NCBI GenBank assembly: GCA_016718405.1
Contig: JADKDJ010000010.1
Coordinates: 1 to 64,000 of the forward strand
Direction of reading: 5' to 3'
Length of the DNA stretch: 64,000 bases
Source of the DNA: Candidatus Rhodoferax odensensis
Lineage (GTDB): Bacteria > Pseudomonadota > Gammaproteobacteria > Burkholderiales > Burkholderiaceae_C
Positions 9,029-17,120 of the stretch are shown here, one piece after another; position 1 is the stretch's first letter; each line of letters begins with the position of its first letter. The translations under genes were made by a program, and so were the position numbers. The notes under the pieces were generated by a model that was not told the origin of the DNA, searched no databases, and saw only the letters and a list, made by a program, of their open reading frames with translations.

Positions 9029-9724
9029 ATGCACCAACGCACCCTGCTGCTGCTCTCGACCCTCACCATCGTTGTCATCTGGCAGTTGCCCTATGGCAGG
9101 CAGATTCTGTACCCGTTGACCCTGCTCGCCACCTTCGCCCATGAGATGGGGCACGGGCTGACGGCGATGCTGGTGGGCGAGCAATTCGACCAACTGCTGC
9201 TTAACGCGGATGGTTCGGGCGTGGCGATGTGGCGCGGCAACCCAGGACGATTGGCCACGGCACTGGTCGCCGCGGGCGGGCTGGTGGGTCCCAGCTTCGC
9301 GGGCATTGGTCTGTTGCTGGTGTCGCGCTCCCAGCGGTTTTGCCGGGCCGTTCTGGCCACGCTCGCGATGGTGCTGGTGGTCAGCGTCGCGATTTGGGTG
9401 CGCAATGCCTTTGGCGTGATGTTTCTGCTAAGTACCGCCGTCGTGCTGGCCCTTGCCGCGAAGGTGCTGCCAGCGGCTATGGCCAGCTTCGTGCTGCACC
9501 TGATGGCGGCCACTTTGTGCCTGTCGTGGTTCACCGACCTGGACTACATGTTCTCGGCGCAGGCCACGGTCAACGGCATGGGCCGCCCTTCTGACAGCGC
9601 GGTGATCGCGGACGCCTTGTGGCTGCCCTACTGGTTTTGGGGCGGCGTGGTGGCGTGCTTCTCGCTGGTGGTGGCGGCGCTGGGTATCAGTTATGTCAGC
9701 CGGGAGCTTGGCCCACAACGATAG
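9029..9724 (+). CDS. M50-type membrane metallopeptidase
   Basis: 231 aa, with several hydrophobic segments. The zinc motif HEMGH (TFAHEMGHGLTAMLVG) lies in the first third; a likely third ligand is in WFTDLDYMF. Proteins of this pattern (M50B-like) are integral membrane proteases or protease homologues; the substrate is unknown. I chose MHQRTLLLL because the longer frame upstream is not hydrophobic and overlaps the redoxin promoter. Confidence 0.75.
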   Translation: MHQRTLLLLSTLTIVVIWQLPYGRQILYPLTLLATFAHEMGHGLTAMLVGEQFDQLLLNADGSGVAMWRGNPGRLATALVAAGGLVGPSFAGIGLLLVSRSQRFCRAVLATLAMVLVVSVAIWVRNAFGVMFLLSTAVVLALAAKVLPAAMASFVLHLMAATLCLSWFTDLDYMFSAQATVNGMGRPSDSAVIADALWLPYWFWGGVVACFSLVVAALGISYVSRELGPQR

Positions 9725-9783
9725 GTCAGCAAGCAACGCTGTGCACAGTCGGCACCGGTGCGTGGCGGTGTGTCGACGCCACC

Positions 9784-10260
9784 CTAGCTTTGCGACGATC
9801 CGTCACCCATCAGGTAGCGCGCCCCGTTGCCACGCCGCGCCGCCACATCGCCAGGGTTGTACAGGGCGCATTTGGTGAGCGACAAGCAGCCGCATCCAAT
9901 GCAGGACGCCAGCTGGTCGCGCAGTCGAGTCAGTTCAATGATCTTCTGGTCCAGCATCGGCCGCCAGGCACTGGAAAGCCGCGTCCAGTCCCGTTGGGTC
10001 GGCGTGCGCTGCTCGGGCAGGCTCGCCAGCGCCTGGCGAATCTGGTCCAGACTCAAACCTACCGCCTGCGCTGCGCGGATGAAGGCCACCCGGCGCAAGT
10101 CGCTCCGGGCAAATTGGCGCCGGCCGGATGCGTTGCGGTGGCTCGCCAGCAGCCGCTGCCCTTCATAGAACCTCAGCGCGCTGGCAGCCACGCCGCTGCG
10201 GCGGGCAAAGTCGCCGATCGCGATCCAATTGCTGGACCTTGGTTCACTCACAGGTTTCAT
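9784..10260 (-). CDS. soxR: Redox-sensitive transcriptional activator SoxR
   Basis: 158 aa MerR-family regulator. N-terminal winged helix WIAIGDFARRSGVAASALRFYE and a dimerisation helix are followed by the SoxR [2Fe-2S] cluster motif CIGCGCLSLTKC (C-x2-C-x-C-x5-C). Outside the enterics SoxR mostly answers redox-cycling quinones and phenazines and controls oxidoreductases and efflux pumps. It is divergent from a questin-oxidase-like gene, with a MerR-type promoter between them. Confidence 0.95.
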   Translation of the reverse strand: MKPVSEPRSSNWIAIGDFARRSGVAASALRFYEGQRLLASHRNASGRRQFARSDLRRVAFIRAAQAVGLSLDQIRQALASLPEQRTPTQRDWTRLSSAWRPMLDQKIIELTRLRDQLASCIGCGCLSLTKCALYNPGDVAARRGNGARYLMGDGSSQS

Positions 10261-10278
10261 GGTCTAACGCTCCAGGGC

Positions 10279-10309
10279 TTGACTTGAAGTTTACTTTAAC
10301 TTGCATGAT
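10279..10309 (+). promoter_or_regulatory. Candidate SoxR-controlled promoter
   Basis: TTGACT at 10279-10284 and CATGAT at 10304-10309 are separated by 19 bp, the overlong spacer typical of MerR-family promoters. The spacer contains related half-sites (ACTTGAAGT and ACTTTAACTTG). The site overlaps an in-frame ATG at 10305, which argues that translation of the downstream gene starts later, at 10341. Confidence 0.6.
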
Positions 10310-10340
10310 TCAAGTCATCTCAACTCGCGACGCACCCACC

Positions 10341-11375
10341 ATGTCTTCACATCACGCCCTGTTGGCGCAACCGAATGCAGCCCTGCATGCACTACTGGAT
10401 GCCAACCTGCTACTGCCACCCGAGTACCGCGATCAGCTGACCAATCATTTGCCAATGGCCTTGCACGCGCTGCACGCGCTGGGTGCTGATCCGCAGCGGC
10501 TGCGCGACTTTTTCACAAGTTACTCCGAGCGGTTTCAGTGCCCAAGCGCGCGGGCGCCCGCGCCAGCGACCGACCCCGACTCGACCGGTGTCGATTGGCC
10601 ATCACTGCGTGGCCAGGCCGACGCTTACCCAGCCCTGTTATCGCACTTCCAGCGCCAGTTGGCGTGCAACGGCCCTCAGAACACGCTGCGCTCAGCCTTG
10701 CCAGCCCTGCTGCCCGGTGTCGCCGCTGCAGCCTTTCATGGCGCCATCCGCACCGCCCATGCGGCCCAAGCCGGGCATGCAGGCGAATTGGCCGCGGCGC
10801 TAGCCTACTGGGCCTGGCGCTGGCAACCGCTGGCCGCGCCGCCTGCCGTCGACGCCAGGGTCGATTTCGGTGTTTGGGCGGGCCACCTTGTCGAGCAGGG
10901 ACCGACATGGCGCTGCAACGGCCCCCTGATATCGATTCGAATGAACGAGGCCAGTCGCTCTGCGCCCTACCTGGCCTGGGCGGGTGCGCTGAGGCCGGCG
11001 CCGACCATCCAGCAACGCATCGCCGAGCTGGCCGACCTGGCGGTGGCTCGTTATGTCGCCAAGCCAAACTTCACCGTACTGCACATGGTTACCGGGATGC
11101 ACGCGCTGCGCACGCTGTTGCCATGGATCGAAGATTCCACCGCTGTGCAAGCCACGCTGGCTCACAGCTTCGTGGCTGCCTACCTGGCCGCGGGTGTCTC
11201 ACCGCTGCCGGCCGCGCCCGAGCCGGAACCACGCAGCTGGCCCGAAGTCATCGGGGCCGCGCTGGCATCGGACGACGACCACGTGATCAAGCTGGTCCAT
11301 GCCTGCCGCGACGAAGCGGCGGCGTATGGTGAAGGGCAGTACCTGCGCGCGGCCACGTTGGCGACGGCCGCGTAG
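10341..11375 (+). CDS. Questin oxidase-like (DUF4243) protein
   Basis: 344 aa from ATG 10341. Features match the questin oxidase family: LLPPEYRDQLTNHLPMALHALHALG at the N-terminus, FHGAIRTAHAA, LAYWAWRW, FTVLHMVTGMHALR and HSFVAAYLAAG. In fungi such enzymes open an anthraquinone ring in a Baeyer-Villiger-like step; the bacterial substrates are unknown. Divergence from soxR fits a role in handling redox-active quinones. The frame is open upstream to 10128 but that part overlaps soxR and the promoter. Confidence 0.8.
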   Translation: MSSHHALLAQPNAALHALLDANLLLPPEYRDQLTNHLPMALHALHALGADPQRLRDFFTSYSERFQCPSARAPAPATDPDSTGVDWPSLRGQADAYPALLSHFQRQLACNGPQNTLRSALPALLPGVAAAAFHGAIRTAHAAQAGHAGELAAALAYWAWRWQPLAAPPAVDARVDFGVWAGHLVEQGPTWRCNGPLISIRMNEASRSAPYLAWAGALRPAPTIQQRIAELADLAVARYVAKPNFTVLHMVTGMHALRTLLPWIEDSTAVQATLAHSFVAAYLAAGVSPLPAAPEPEPRSWPEVIGAALASDDDHVIKLVHACRDEAAAYGEGQYLRAATLATAA

Positions 11376-11424
11376 CCCAAGGGCGCGCGGCCGCCCGGCG
11401 TGGCCTGATGTTCGGCCAGCGCCT

Positions 11425-11874
11425 CTACAGACCCTTTGCGACCATCGCCACGGACTCCGCGTCGGGCAACATCGCCAGGGAGCCGATGAGCGTGTCCTTG
11501 ACATGCAGCAGCAGTTCGTTGGTGCGTTCGTTCGACAGGCCGGCCTTGGCCGCGATCGCCATCACGTGCGTGCGCTCGCCGTCGGTCAGATGCCCATCGG
11601 CGTAGGCGGTCATGAAGCTCATCAGCACCAGTTGCTCGGCAAACGCGACATCGCTGGCGCTTTGGGCGGCCAAGGCGGAATGGTCGCCGTAGGCGCCCTC
11701 GTCGTCGGCAAACGGCGGCAGGTCGGCCACACCGGACTGCTCATAAAAAGTTTTCATCAACGCCAGCTCCTGCGGCGTCACGCCGTCCACATGCGCCGTG
11801 GACAACATACAGGCCATCAAAGTCAGCACGTGTTGGCGGGTCATAACATCACCTTGATCGATCGTCATCATCAT
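11425..11874 (-). CDS. TerB-like protein
   Basis: 149 aa (the first three codons are all ATG; the second or third is better spaced from the AGGAG). All-helical, with the TerB acidic pattern: STAHVDGVTPQELALMKTFY, FMTAYADGHLTDGERTHVMAIA and AGLSNERTNELL. The acidic D-G-x-x-x-x-E repeats are typical metal-binding positions of tellurite-resistance TerB domains. It is the last gene of the nine-gene minus-strand operon, 80 bp after the AAA+ ATPase. Confidence 0.75.
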   Translation of the reverse strand: MMMTIDQGDVMTRQHVLTLMACMLSTAHVDGVTPQELALMKTFYEQSGVADLPPFADDEGAYGDHSALAAQSASDVAFAEQLVLMSFMTAYADGHLTDGERTHVMAIAAKAGLSNERTNELLLHVKDTLIGSLAMLPDAESVAMVAKGL

Positions 11875-11954
11875 TCTCCTGCTCTTGTCAAATAGGTCGT
11901 GTCAAACAACTCGTGGCACACCAGCGGTCCTCATCCTGCAAGAGTGGTGTCCAC

Positions 11955-13763
11955 TCAACGTCCAAGTGCGCGCCTGCGCGCGTCACGCAACTTCTGCTGA
12001 ATCTCCTCAAGCGGCATGGCGCTGTAGCGTGGGGGTAACAAGGAGCGCCGCGAAGTCTCGGACACCGCCAGCATTTCCATGAAGTCAATCATGTCGCGCT
12101 CTTGCGGTGGCATGAAGTCAGCCTTCGCCTTGTGCAGGGCTTGCGCAATGGCCAAAGTCGGATCTCGCCCCAGGTAGTCCAGTCCCAGCAAGACCAGGGC
12201 CTCCAGGTCGGCGTTGGAATAACCGTCAAGGCTCTCGCACAGCGACTCCAGCTCGGTTACATCGCACACCAAGCCAGGTTCGTAACGCCGCAGCACGGCC
12301 GCCGCGACGGCGGCGCGGTCACGGGCGGTGTCGGCGTAAAAGAACGGGATCTTGCGGTCCAGGCGACCCGGGCGTTTGATGTCGGTGTCGAGTTTGTCGG
12401 GGCGATTGGTCAACATCACAAACAAGACCACGCCCCGGTTTTCGGTGTCGGACATGAACTCCTTGAGCCGCGCGATCACGCGCGAGCTGGTGCCGTCGTC
12501 GCCGCCCTCGCCGCCGCCATTGCCAAAGCTGCGGTCGCCTTCATCGATCAGCACCGCGATCGGTCCCATGGCCTTGACCGTGGCCAGCACGCGCTCCAGG
12601 TTGCGCTCGGTTGAGCCCACCCACTTGGAGCGGAAATTCTTGAGTGCCACGGCCGACAAACCGGCCTCCTTCAGGAACGCCTTGAGCACAAAGGTCTTGC
12701 CCGCCCCCATCGGTCCCACCGCCAACAAGCCCATCGGCGTGAGCTTTGTGTCGCCGGCGCGCAGGGCACGCGCGATGCCCATCAGTTCGCCGGTGATGTG
12801 GTCCACGCCGCCGACCGATGACAGGCCCATCTTGGGCTCAACAAACTCGATCAGGCCGGCGCATTCCTTTTCGATCAATTCGCGTTTGCGCGCCTGGATC
12901 AACCGCAACACGTCTTCCTCGGGGTCGTCACAGGGTACGGCTTTGGTCGGCTCGACCAGTTTCACAATCTCGTCGGCGGTCATGCCCGCCGTGATGCCGG
13001 CAAATCGCTTGGCGCGCTGAGGCGCGTCGGGGGCATTGCCCAGCAACTGCGCAATCAGCTTCTCGCGTTCGGGCTCGCTCATGGCCTGGTCACCCGAGGC
13101 GCGCAACAGACTCTCGATTTGCACCGCTCGCAAGCCGGCCATGCGCAGCGCATACAGATTCACCTGCCGGTCGCTGAGCTTGCTGTCGAGCAGGCGCACA
13201 ACCTGGGTACGCGTCTCCAGTTCAGGCATCGGGATCTCAATCGCCACCACCTTCGGGTTGCTCAGCAGCGACTGGTTGAGCGAGCCCAAAGCTTCCACCA
13301 CGATGAAAGTGATGTTGTCAGACGCACTGAGGGTGCGGTCCAGCGACCAGCGGTGAAACAGCGTGCCGATCTTGCGGTCCTCACTGGACACAAAGCCGCT
13401 GTCCTCACCGGGCATCAAGGTGTCGGCATAGGGTACAAACACGGCCGTGCCATGCGAGGCGCGCAAGTGGCGCTCCAGACTGTGCAACTGCGCCAGCATA
13501 TCGCCCGCTTGATCGATGTCGACTTTGCCTTTGAGGCACTGCACGCCAAACTCCGACGACACCTCCACCACCGTGGTCTTGGTCTCCAGCACAAAAACGC
13601 CGGTCAAAAACGCTTTGAGGTCTAGCAACTCATTGCCGACCAAAAAGACATCAAACACGTTGCGGTACAGCACAAACGTGGACGCTTCCCCGGCAAGGTA
13701 TTTCTCGCGTACCAACCGCGCCCAAGCCGGCAGGTTGGCCTTGATGTTGGCGCTTGGACTCAT
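11955..13763 (-). CDS. Large AAA+ ATPase, partner of a PspA-like protein
   Basis: 602 aa. The N-terminal half (to about 310) is unfamiliar alpha/beta sequence that resembles a degenerate second ATPase unit: it has VFVPYADTL and FIVVEALGSLNQ where Walker B and sensor motifs would fall. The C-terminal half is a classical AAA domain: Walker A GPMGAGKT at 350-357, Walker B AVLIDEGD near 403-410, sensor LTNRPD, arginine fingers RPGRLDRK. It may remodel the PspA-like protein or the ABC complex of the same operon (inference). The start could instead be the GTG at 13784, which overlaps the upstream stop. Confidence 0.8.
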   Translation of the reverse strand: MSPSANIKANLPAWARLVREKYLAGEASTFVLYRNVFDVFLVGNELLDLKAFLTGVFVLETKTTVVEVSSEFGVQCLKGKVDIDQAGDMLAQLHSLERHLRASHGTAVFVPYADTLMPGEDSGFVSSEDRKIGTLFHRWSLDRTLSASDNITFIVVEALGSLNQSLLSNPKVVAIEIPMPELETRTQVVRLLDSKLSDRQVNLYALRMAGLRAVQIESLLRASGDQAMSEPEREKLIAQLLGNAPDAPQRAKRFAGITAGMTADEIVKLVEPTKAVPCDDPEEDVLRLIQARKRELIEKECAGLIEFVEPKMGLSSVGGVDHITGELMGIARALRAGDTKLTPMGLLAVGPMGAGKTFVLKAFLKEAGLSAVALKNFRSKWVGSTERNLERVLATVKAMGPIAVLIDEGDRSFGNGGGEGGDDGTSSRVIARLKEFMSDTENRGVVLFVMLTNRPDKLDTDIKRPGRLDRKIPFFYADTARDRAAVAAAVLRRYEPGLVCDVTELESLCESLDGYSNADLEALVLLGLDYLGRDPTLAIAQALHKAKADFMPPQERDMIDFMEMLAVSETSRRSLLPPRYSAMPLEEIQQKLRDARRRALGR

Positions 13764-13788
13764 GCCATTGGGCTGCTTGGACACGGGC

Positions 13789-14506
13789 TCAGAGCGTCTT
13801 GCCACCAGCGGCCACGCCAGCCGCGGCCGCCTGGGCACGCTTCATCTCTTCGAGCTGCGCGCGCGCCGTGACCGCGCCGGCCGTGCGGTTCAGGGTTTTC
13901 AGGCGCGCATCCAAATCCGACTCGCGCAACTCCGAGCCCAGCTTGGCCTCGGCCACGCGGCCCTTGATGTGCTCGCGCACGCCAGCCAGTGCCTGCACTT
14001 CGGCATCAATCGACAAGCCATCCAGTGACTCCTGAATCTTCACGCGCGCCTCGGCACTGTGGAACTTGGCGATCATGCGGTCTTTTTCCGCCTTCAGGCG
14101 GTCGATCTCGCCCTTCATGTCCAGCAGCGCGGCCTTGGCTTCTTCGGCGTCCTTCTCCGCTTCGGCGTAGTCGCTCTCAAGGGTAGTGAGGTCTTCAGAC
14201 AGCCCATTCTTCTTCTGAATCAACACCATCGCCAGGTCATCCTGGTTGGTCGCCAACGCGGCGTTCAACTGGGTGGTGACCTTTGGCCAGCTCCGCCTTG
14301 GCGCTCTGCAAGCGGCCTTCGACATCGAGCTTGCGCGCAATGATGCGCCCGGATGCGGCCTTCAACTTGCCGTACTTCTCGATCATGGACTGGATCGAGT
14401 TCTGGTAAGCGATCTCGGGGTGCTCCTTTTCAATATCGGTCACCCACAGGGCCAGGAAACCGGTCCACAAGTTCCACAGGCGCCCGGTGATTGCGTTGTT
14501 AGCCAT
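13789..14506 (-). pseudogene. PspA/IM30-family protein, one frameshift (or sequencing error)
   Basis: The ATG at 14506 follows GGAGAAAG. The protein begins MANNAITGRLWNLWTGFLALW, an amphipathic helix as in PspA, then ENSIQSMIEKYGKLK-like coiled coil. Near 14283 an extra base in an AAAGG run moves the frame; removing it joins SAKAELAK to VTTQLNAALATNQ and restores one long coiled coil (EDLTTLESDYAEAEKDAEEA, LKAEKDRMIAKFHSAEARVK) to the stop at 13789, about 238 aa. PspA proteins form membrane-repairing coats and are often handled by an AAA+ partner, which is the next gene here. Confidence 0.75.
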
Positions 14507-14551
14507 GCTGACTTTCTCCTTCAATTAAGACAATAAAACATTGGGTGAGCC

Positions 14552-15463
14552 TCATTCCCTGGCACCACCCGTACCGACGCTGCCGGCCGTGCGCCGCCCG
14601 ACCGAAATCGGCGTAACCCGATCTTGGCGCGGTGTGGCCAAGGGCGGCTGGACATAGGTGGCACTCAAGTCCGTTTCCGACTTGATTCCAAAAGCGGCTT
14701 CCACATCGAAGTTGACCTCCTCCGCAGTGCGCAACTTGGACATGGATTCTTCCAGCAACGCGCTCAGTTTGCCCGCGCTGGGGGCGGTCATCACCATCTG
14801 GTAGACCTCTTCCATGCGCACTGGCATGGAGACCAGCGACGCCTCCAGCGCGCTGCGCCGAATGTCCATGCGTTGGTGGCGTGCCAACGCCTCTTCGTAT
14901 TCCTGCTTGGCGCGAAGCAGTTGCTGCTCTTCGTCCTGCGCCAAGCCACCCTGGGCCAGACGCTGTGACACAGCGCGCAGTTTTCGCTCGGCCGCACCGT
15001 TGTGGTCGGTGCCGTCCTTGGCACGCATGGCGGCATCGCTCAAACACATGGCGAGGTAGTTCACCGTCAGGTCGTCGAGTTGTTCAACCTCTCGCTCGGA
15101 CAGGCTGGTGGCGGTATCGGACGCCATCCGGTAGAGTGATTCAACCCGCTGGCTCATTTGCTCATAGGCCCGCAAATGGCTGGAGCCACCATGCATTCGG
15201 ATCTCGCTCAGCAGCCGTTCACGTTTGGCCTTGCGCTCTGCGCGGCGCGCCTTTTGGTCGACCGACGCCTTAAACGGCGGCAAACCCGGTACCACCGCCA
15301 AACCGACCACTTCCACCGCAGCCAGCGCAAGCAGCGCCAGCGCCAGCGCGTCCCAGCCATACGGGAAGGATGCGAACACGCCGGCGGCAGTGGTCGCCCA
15401 CACCACCATTTGGTTGTAGGGATGCGTCAAAAACGCTTGCCAGTAGGAGACTTCTGGTTTCAC
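14552..15463 (-). CDS. Membrane-anchored coiled-coil protein of unknown function
   Basis: 303 aa. After a short cytoplasmic start (MKPEVSYWQAFLTHPYN) come two adjacent membrane segments (VVWATTAAGVFASFPYG and ALALALLALAAVEVVGLAVV). The rest is charged and coiled-coil rich (KARRAERKAKRERLLSEIR, QLLRAKQEYEEALARHQRM). I recognise no family. Its ATG overlaps the stop of the ABC ATPase by 4 nt, so translation is coupled, and the PspA-like gene follows after 45 bp. It may link the transporter to the PspA protein. Confidence 0.7.
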   Translation of the reverse strand: MKPEVSYWQAFLTHPYNQMVVWATTAAGVFASFPYGWDALALALLALAAVEVVGLAVVPGLPPFKASVDQKARRAERKAKRERLLSEIRMHGGSSHLRAYEQMSQRVESLYRMASDTATSLSEREVEQLDDLTVNYLAMCLSDAAMRAKDGTDHNGAAERKLRAVSQRLAQGGLAQDEEQQLLRAKQEYEEALARHQRMDIRRSALEASLVSMPVRMEEVYQMVMTAPSAGKLSALLEESMSKLRTAEEVNFDVEAAFGIKSETDLSATYVQPPLATPRQDRVTPISVGRRTAGSVGTGGARE

Positions 15464-16311
15464 AGGCTCACCCGCACATTGCCATGCGCGCCCACGGCTC
15501 GCAAGTGGCCTACCACGCGCTCGTGCATCTCACGCACTTCCACGCCATTGAGCCACTCCACGCTGCGCGGCTGACGTGCTGCAATTCGGAAATCATCAAT
15601 CACCTTGGCCGGCTGGGTGGACAAGACAATCACGCGGTCCCCCAGCAACAACGCTTCGGTCACGTCATGGGTGACAAACACCACCAGGCAGCGATGTGCC
15701 TCATGGAGTTTGGCCAACAAGAGTTGCATGGCCGAACGGGTTTGCGCGTCCAGCGCACCAAAAGGCTCGTCCATCAACAAGACCTTGGGCCGCAACACCA
15801 AGGCCCGTGCCAGTGCCACACGCTGGTTCTGACCACCGGAGAGCTGCGCGGGGAACAACGCCTTCTTGTCGGCCAGGCCCACTTCAACCAGTATCTGTTC
15901 AACGCGCTGCTCGGCTTCCTTCACGCTGACGCGGCGCTTCCACTCCTGAAACCGAAACGGGTACATCACGTTTTGCCAGACCGTGAGGTCTGGCCGGTTG
16001 GAGTAGTGCTGAAACACCATGACCGCATCCGCGTGCGGCCCGACGCAGGCCTGTCCTTCGATCTCAACGCGGCCGGAGGTCGGTGTCGCCACATTCCAGG
16101 GGCGTACGCCACCCAGCATGCGCAATAAAGTGGACTTGCCACACCCCGATGGGCCCAGCAGCATGTTGATCGATGGCTGTTCAAAAGTGAGCGAGACATC
16201 GTCCAGCACGCGCAAGGTTTTGCCGTCCGGCTGCGCATACTCTTGCACGATGTTGGTGGCCGCAACCAGCGGCTTGGCCGGCGTGGGGGGGGCGTTGGTT
16301 GCGGCGCTCAC
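15460..16311 (-). CDS. ABC transporter ATPase, NitT/TauT type
   Basis: 283 aa from a GTG overlapping the permease stop (GTGA). Walker A GPSGCGKST at 53-61, Q-loop VFQHYSNRPDLTVWQNV, signature LSGGQNQRVALARAL, Walker B VLLMDEPFGALD and switch His VFVTHDVTEALLLGD are intact. It groups with nitrate/taurine/aliphatic-sulfonate importers. Together with the permease and binding protein it makes a complete importer; the real substrate is not evident. Confidence 0.9.
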   Translation of the reverse strand: MSAATNAPPTPAKPLVAATNIVQEYAQPDGKTLRVLDDVSLTFEQPSINMLLGPSGCGKSTLLRMLGGVRPWNVATPTSGRVEIEGQACVGPHADAVMVFQHYSNRPDLTVWQNVMYPFRFQEWKRRVSVKEAEQRVEQILVEVGLADKKALFPAQLSGGQNQRVALARALVLRPKVLLMDEPFGALDAQTRSAMQLLLAKLHEAHRCLVVFVTHDVTEALLLGDRVIVLSTQPAKVIDDFRIAARQPRSVEWLNGVEVREMHERVVGHLRAVGAHGNVRVSL

Positions 16312-17105
16312 GCTTTGGTCTCCCACTTGTAGAGCGACTGCTTGAGCCACATCAGGGCCTGGTAAGTCAACAGGGCCACCGCCATGATGACGATGATGCC
16401 CGCGAACACCTGGTCCATCGCGCTCAGGCGTTTGGCGTTGGCAATCAATTGCCCCAGGCCTTCCTGCGCATTGACGTATTCGGCCACCGTGATGTAGGTC
16501 CAACTCACCGACACCCCCACGATGATGGCGTCCATGATGCGCGGCATGGCCAGGGGCAGCAGCACCTTGGTGATGCATTCGAGTTGCGTGGCGCCAATGT
16601 CTTTGGCGGCAATCAGATACTGCTCAGGCACGGAGCGAATGGCGTCACGCACCAAGGGCGTCAAATAGACGATGGAGCCCACAAACAGAAAGGCGATCTT
16701 CATGCCTTCACCGATGCCGAACCACATCACCATTATCGGCAGCAGCGCTGCCACCGGGGCCGACCGAAACGGGTCCACCAGGGGCGATAACACAGCATCC
16801 ACCTTGGGCGACGCGCCCATCAGAATGCCCATGGGAATACCCACGATCATCACCAGCAAGGAGGCGGCCGCCACCCGCCCGACCGACCACATCGTCGCCA
16901 CCGCCAACTGGCTCTTGCCTTCGTACCAACTCAGGTAGGCAAAGGCCTCAGCCACCGACCAGGGCGACGGCAACTGGTTCTTGCTCAACAAGCCGCTGGC
17001 CGCCAGCAGGGCCCACAGGATGACGATGCCCACGACACTGGTCAAGCCCAGCAGGCGCCGCCGGGTCGGATCCAGCGCGCGGTAAGGGTTCCAGAAATCG
17101 ACCAT
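16308..17105 (-). CDS. ABC transporter permease, NitT/TauT type
   Basis: 265 aa with about six membrane helices. The cytoplasmic coupling loop carries the binding-protein-dependent signature (VPEQYLIAAKDIGATQLECITKVLLPLAMPRI, with the conserved A and G positions). 15 bp downstream of the binding-protein gene and overlapping the ATPase gene by 4 nt. Confidence 0.9.
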   Translation of the reverse strand: MVDFWNPYRALDPTRRRLLGLTSVVGIVILWALLAASGLLSKNQLPSPWSVAEAFAYLSWYEGKSQLAVATMWSVGRVAAASLLVMIVGIPMGILMGASPKVDAVLSPLVDPFRSAPVAALLPIMVMWFGIGEGMKIAFLFVGSIVYLTPLVRDAIRSVPEQYLIAAKDIGATQLECITKVLLPLAMPRIMDAIIVGVSVSWTYITVAEYVNAQEGLGQLIANAKRLSAMDQVFAGIIVIMAVALLTYQALMWLKQSLYKWETKA

Positions 17106-17120
17106 GAACGCTCTGTGAAC

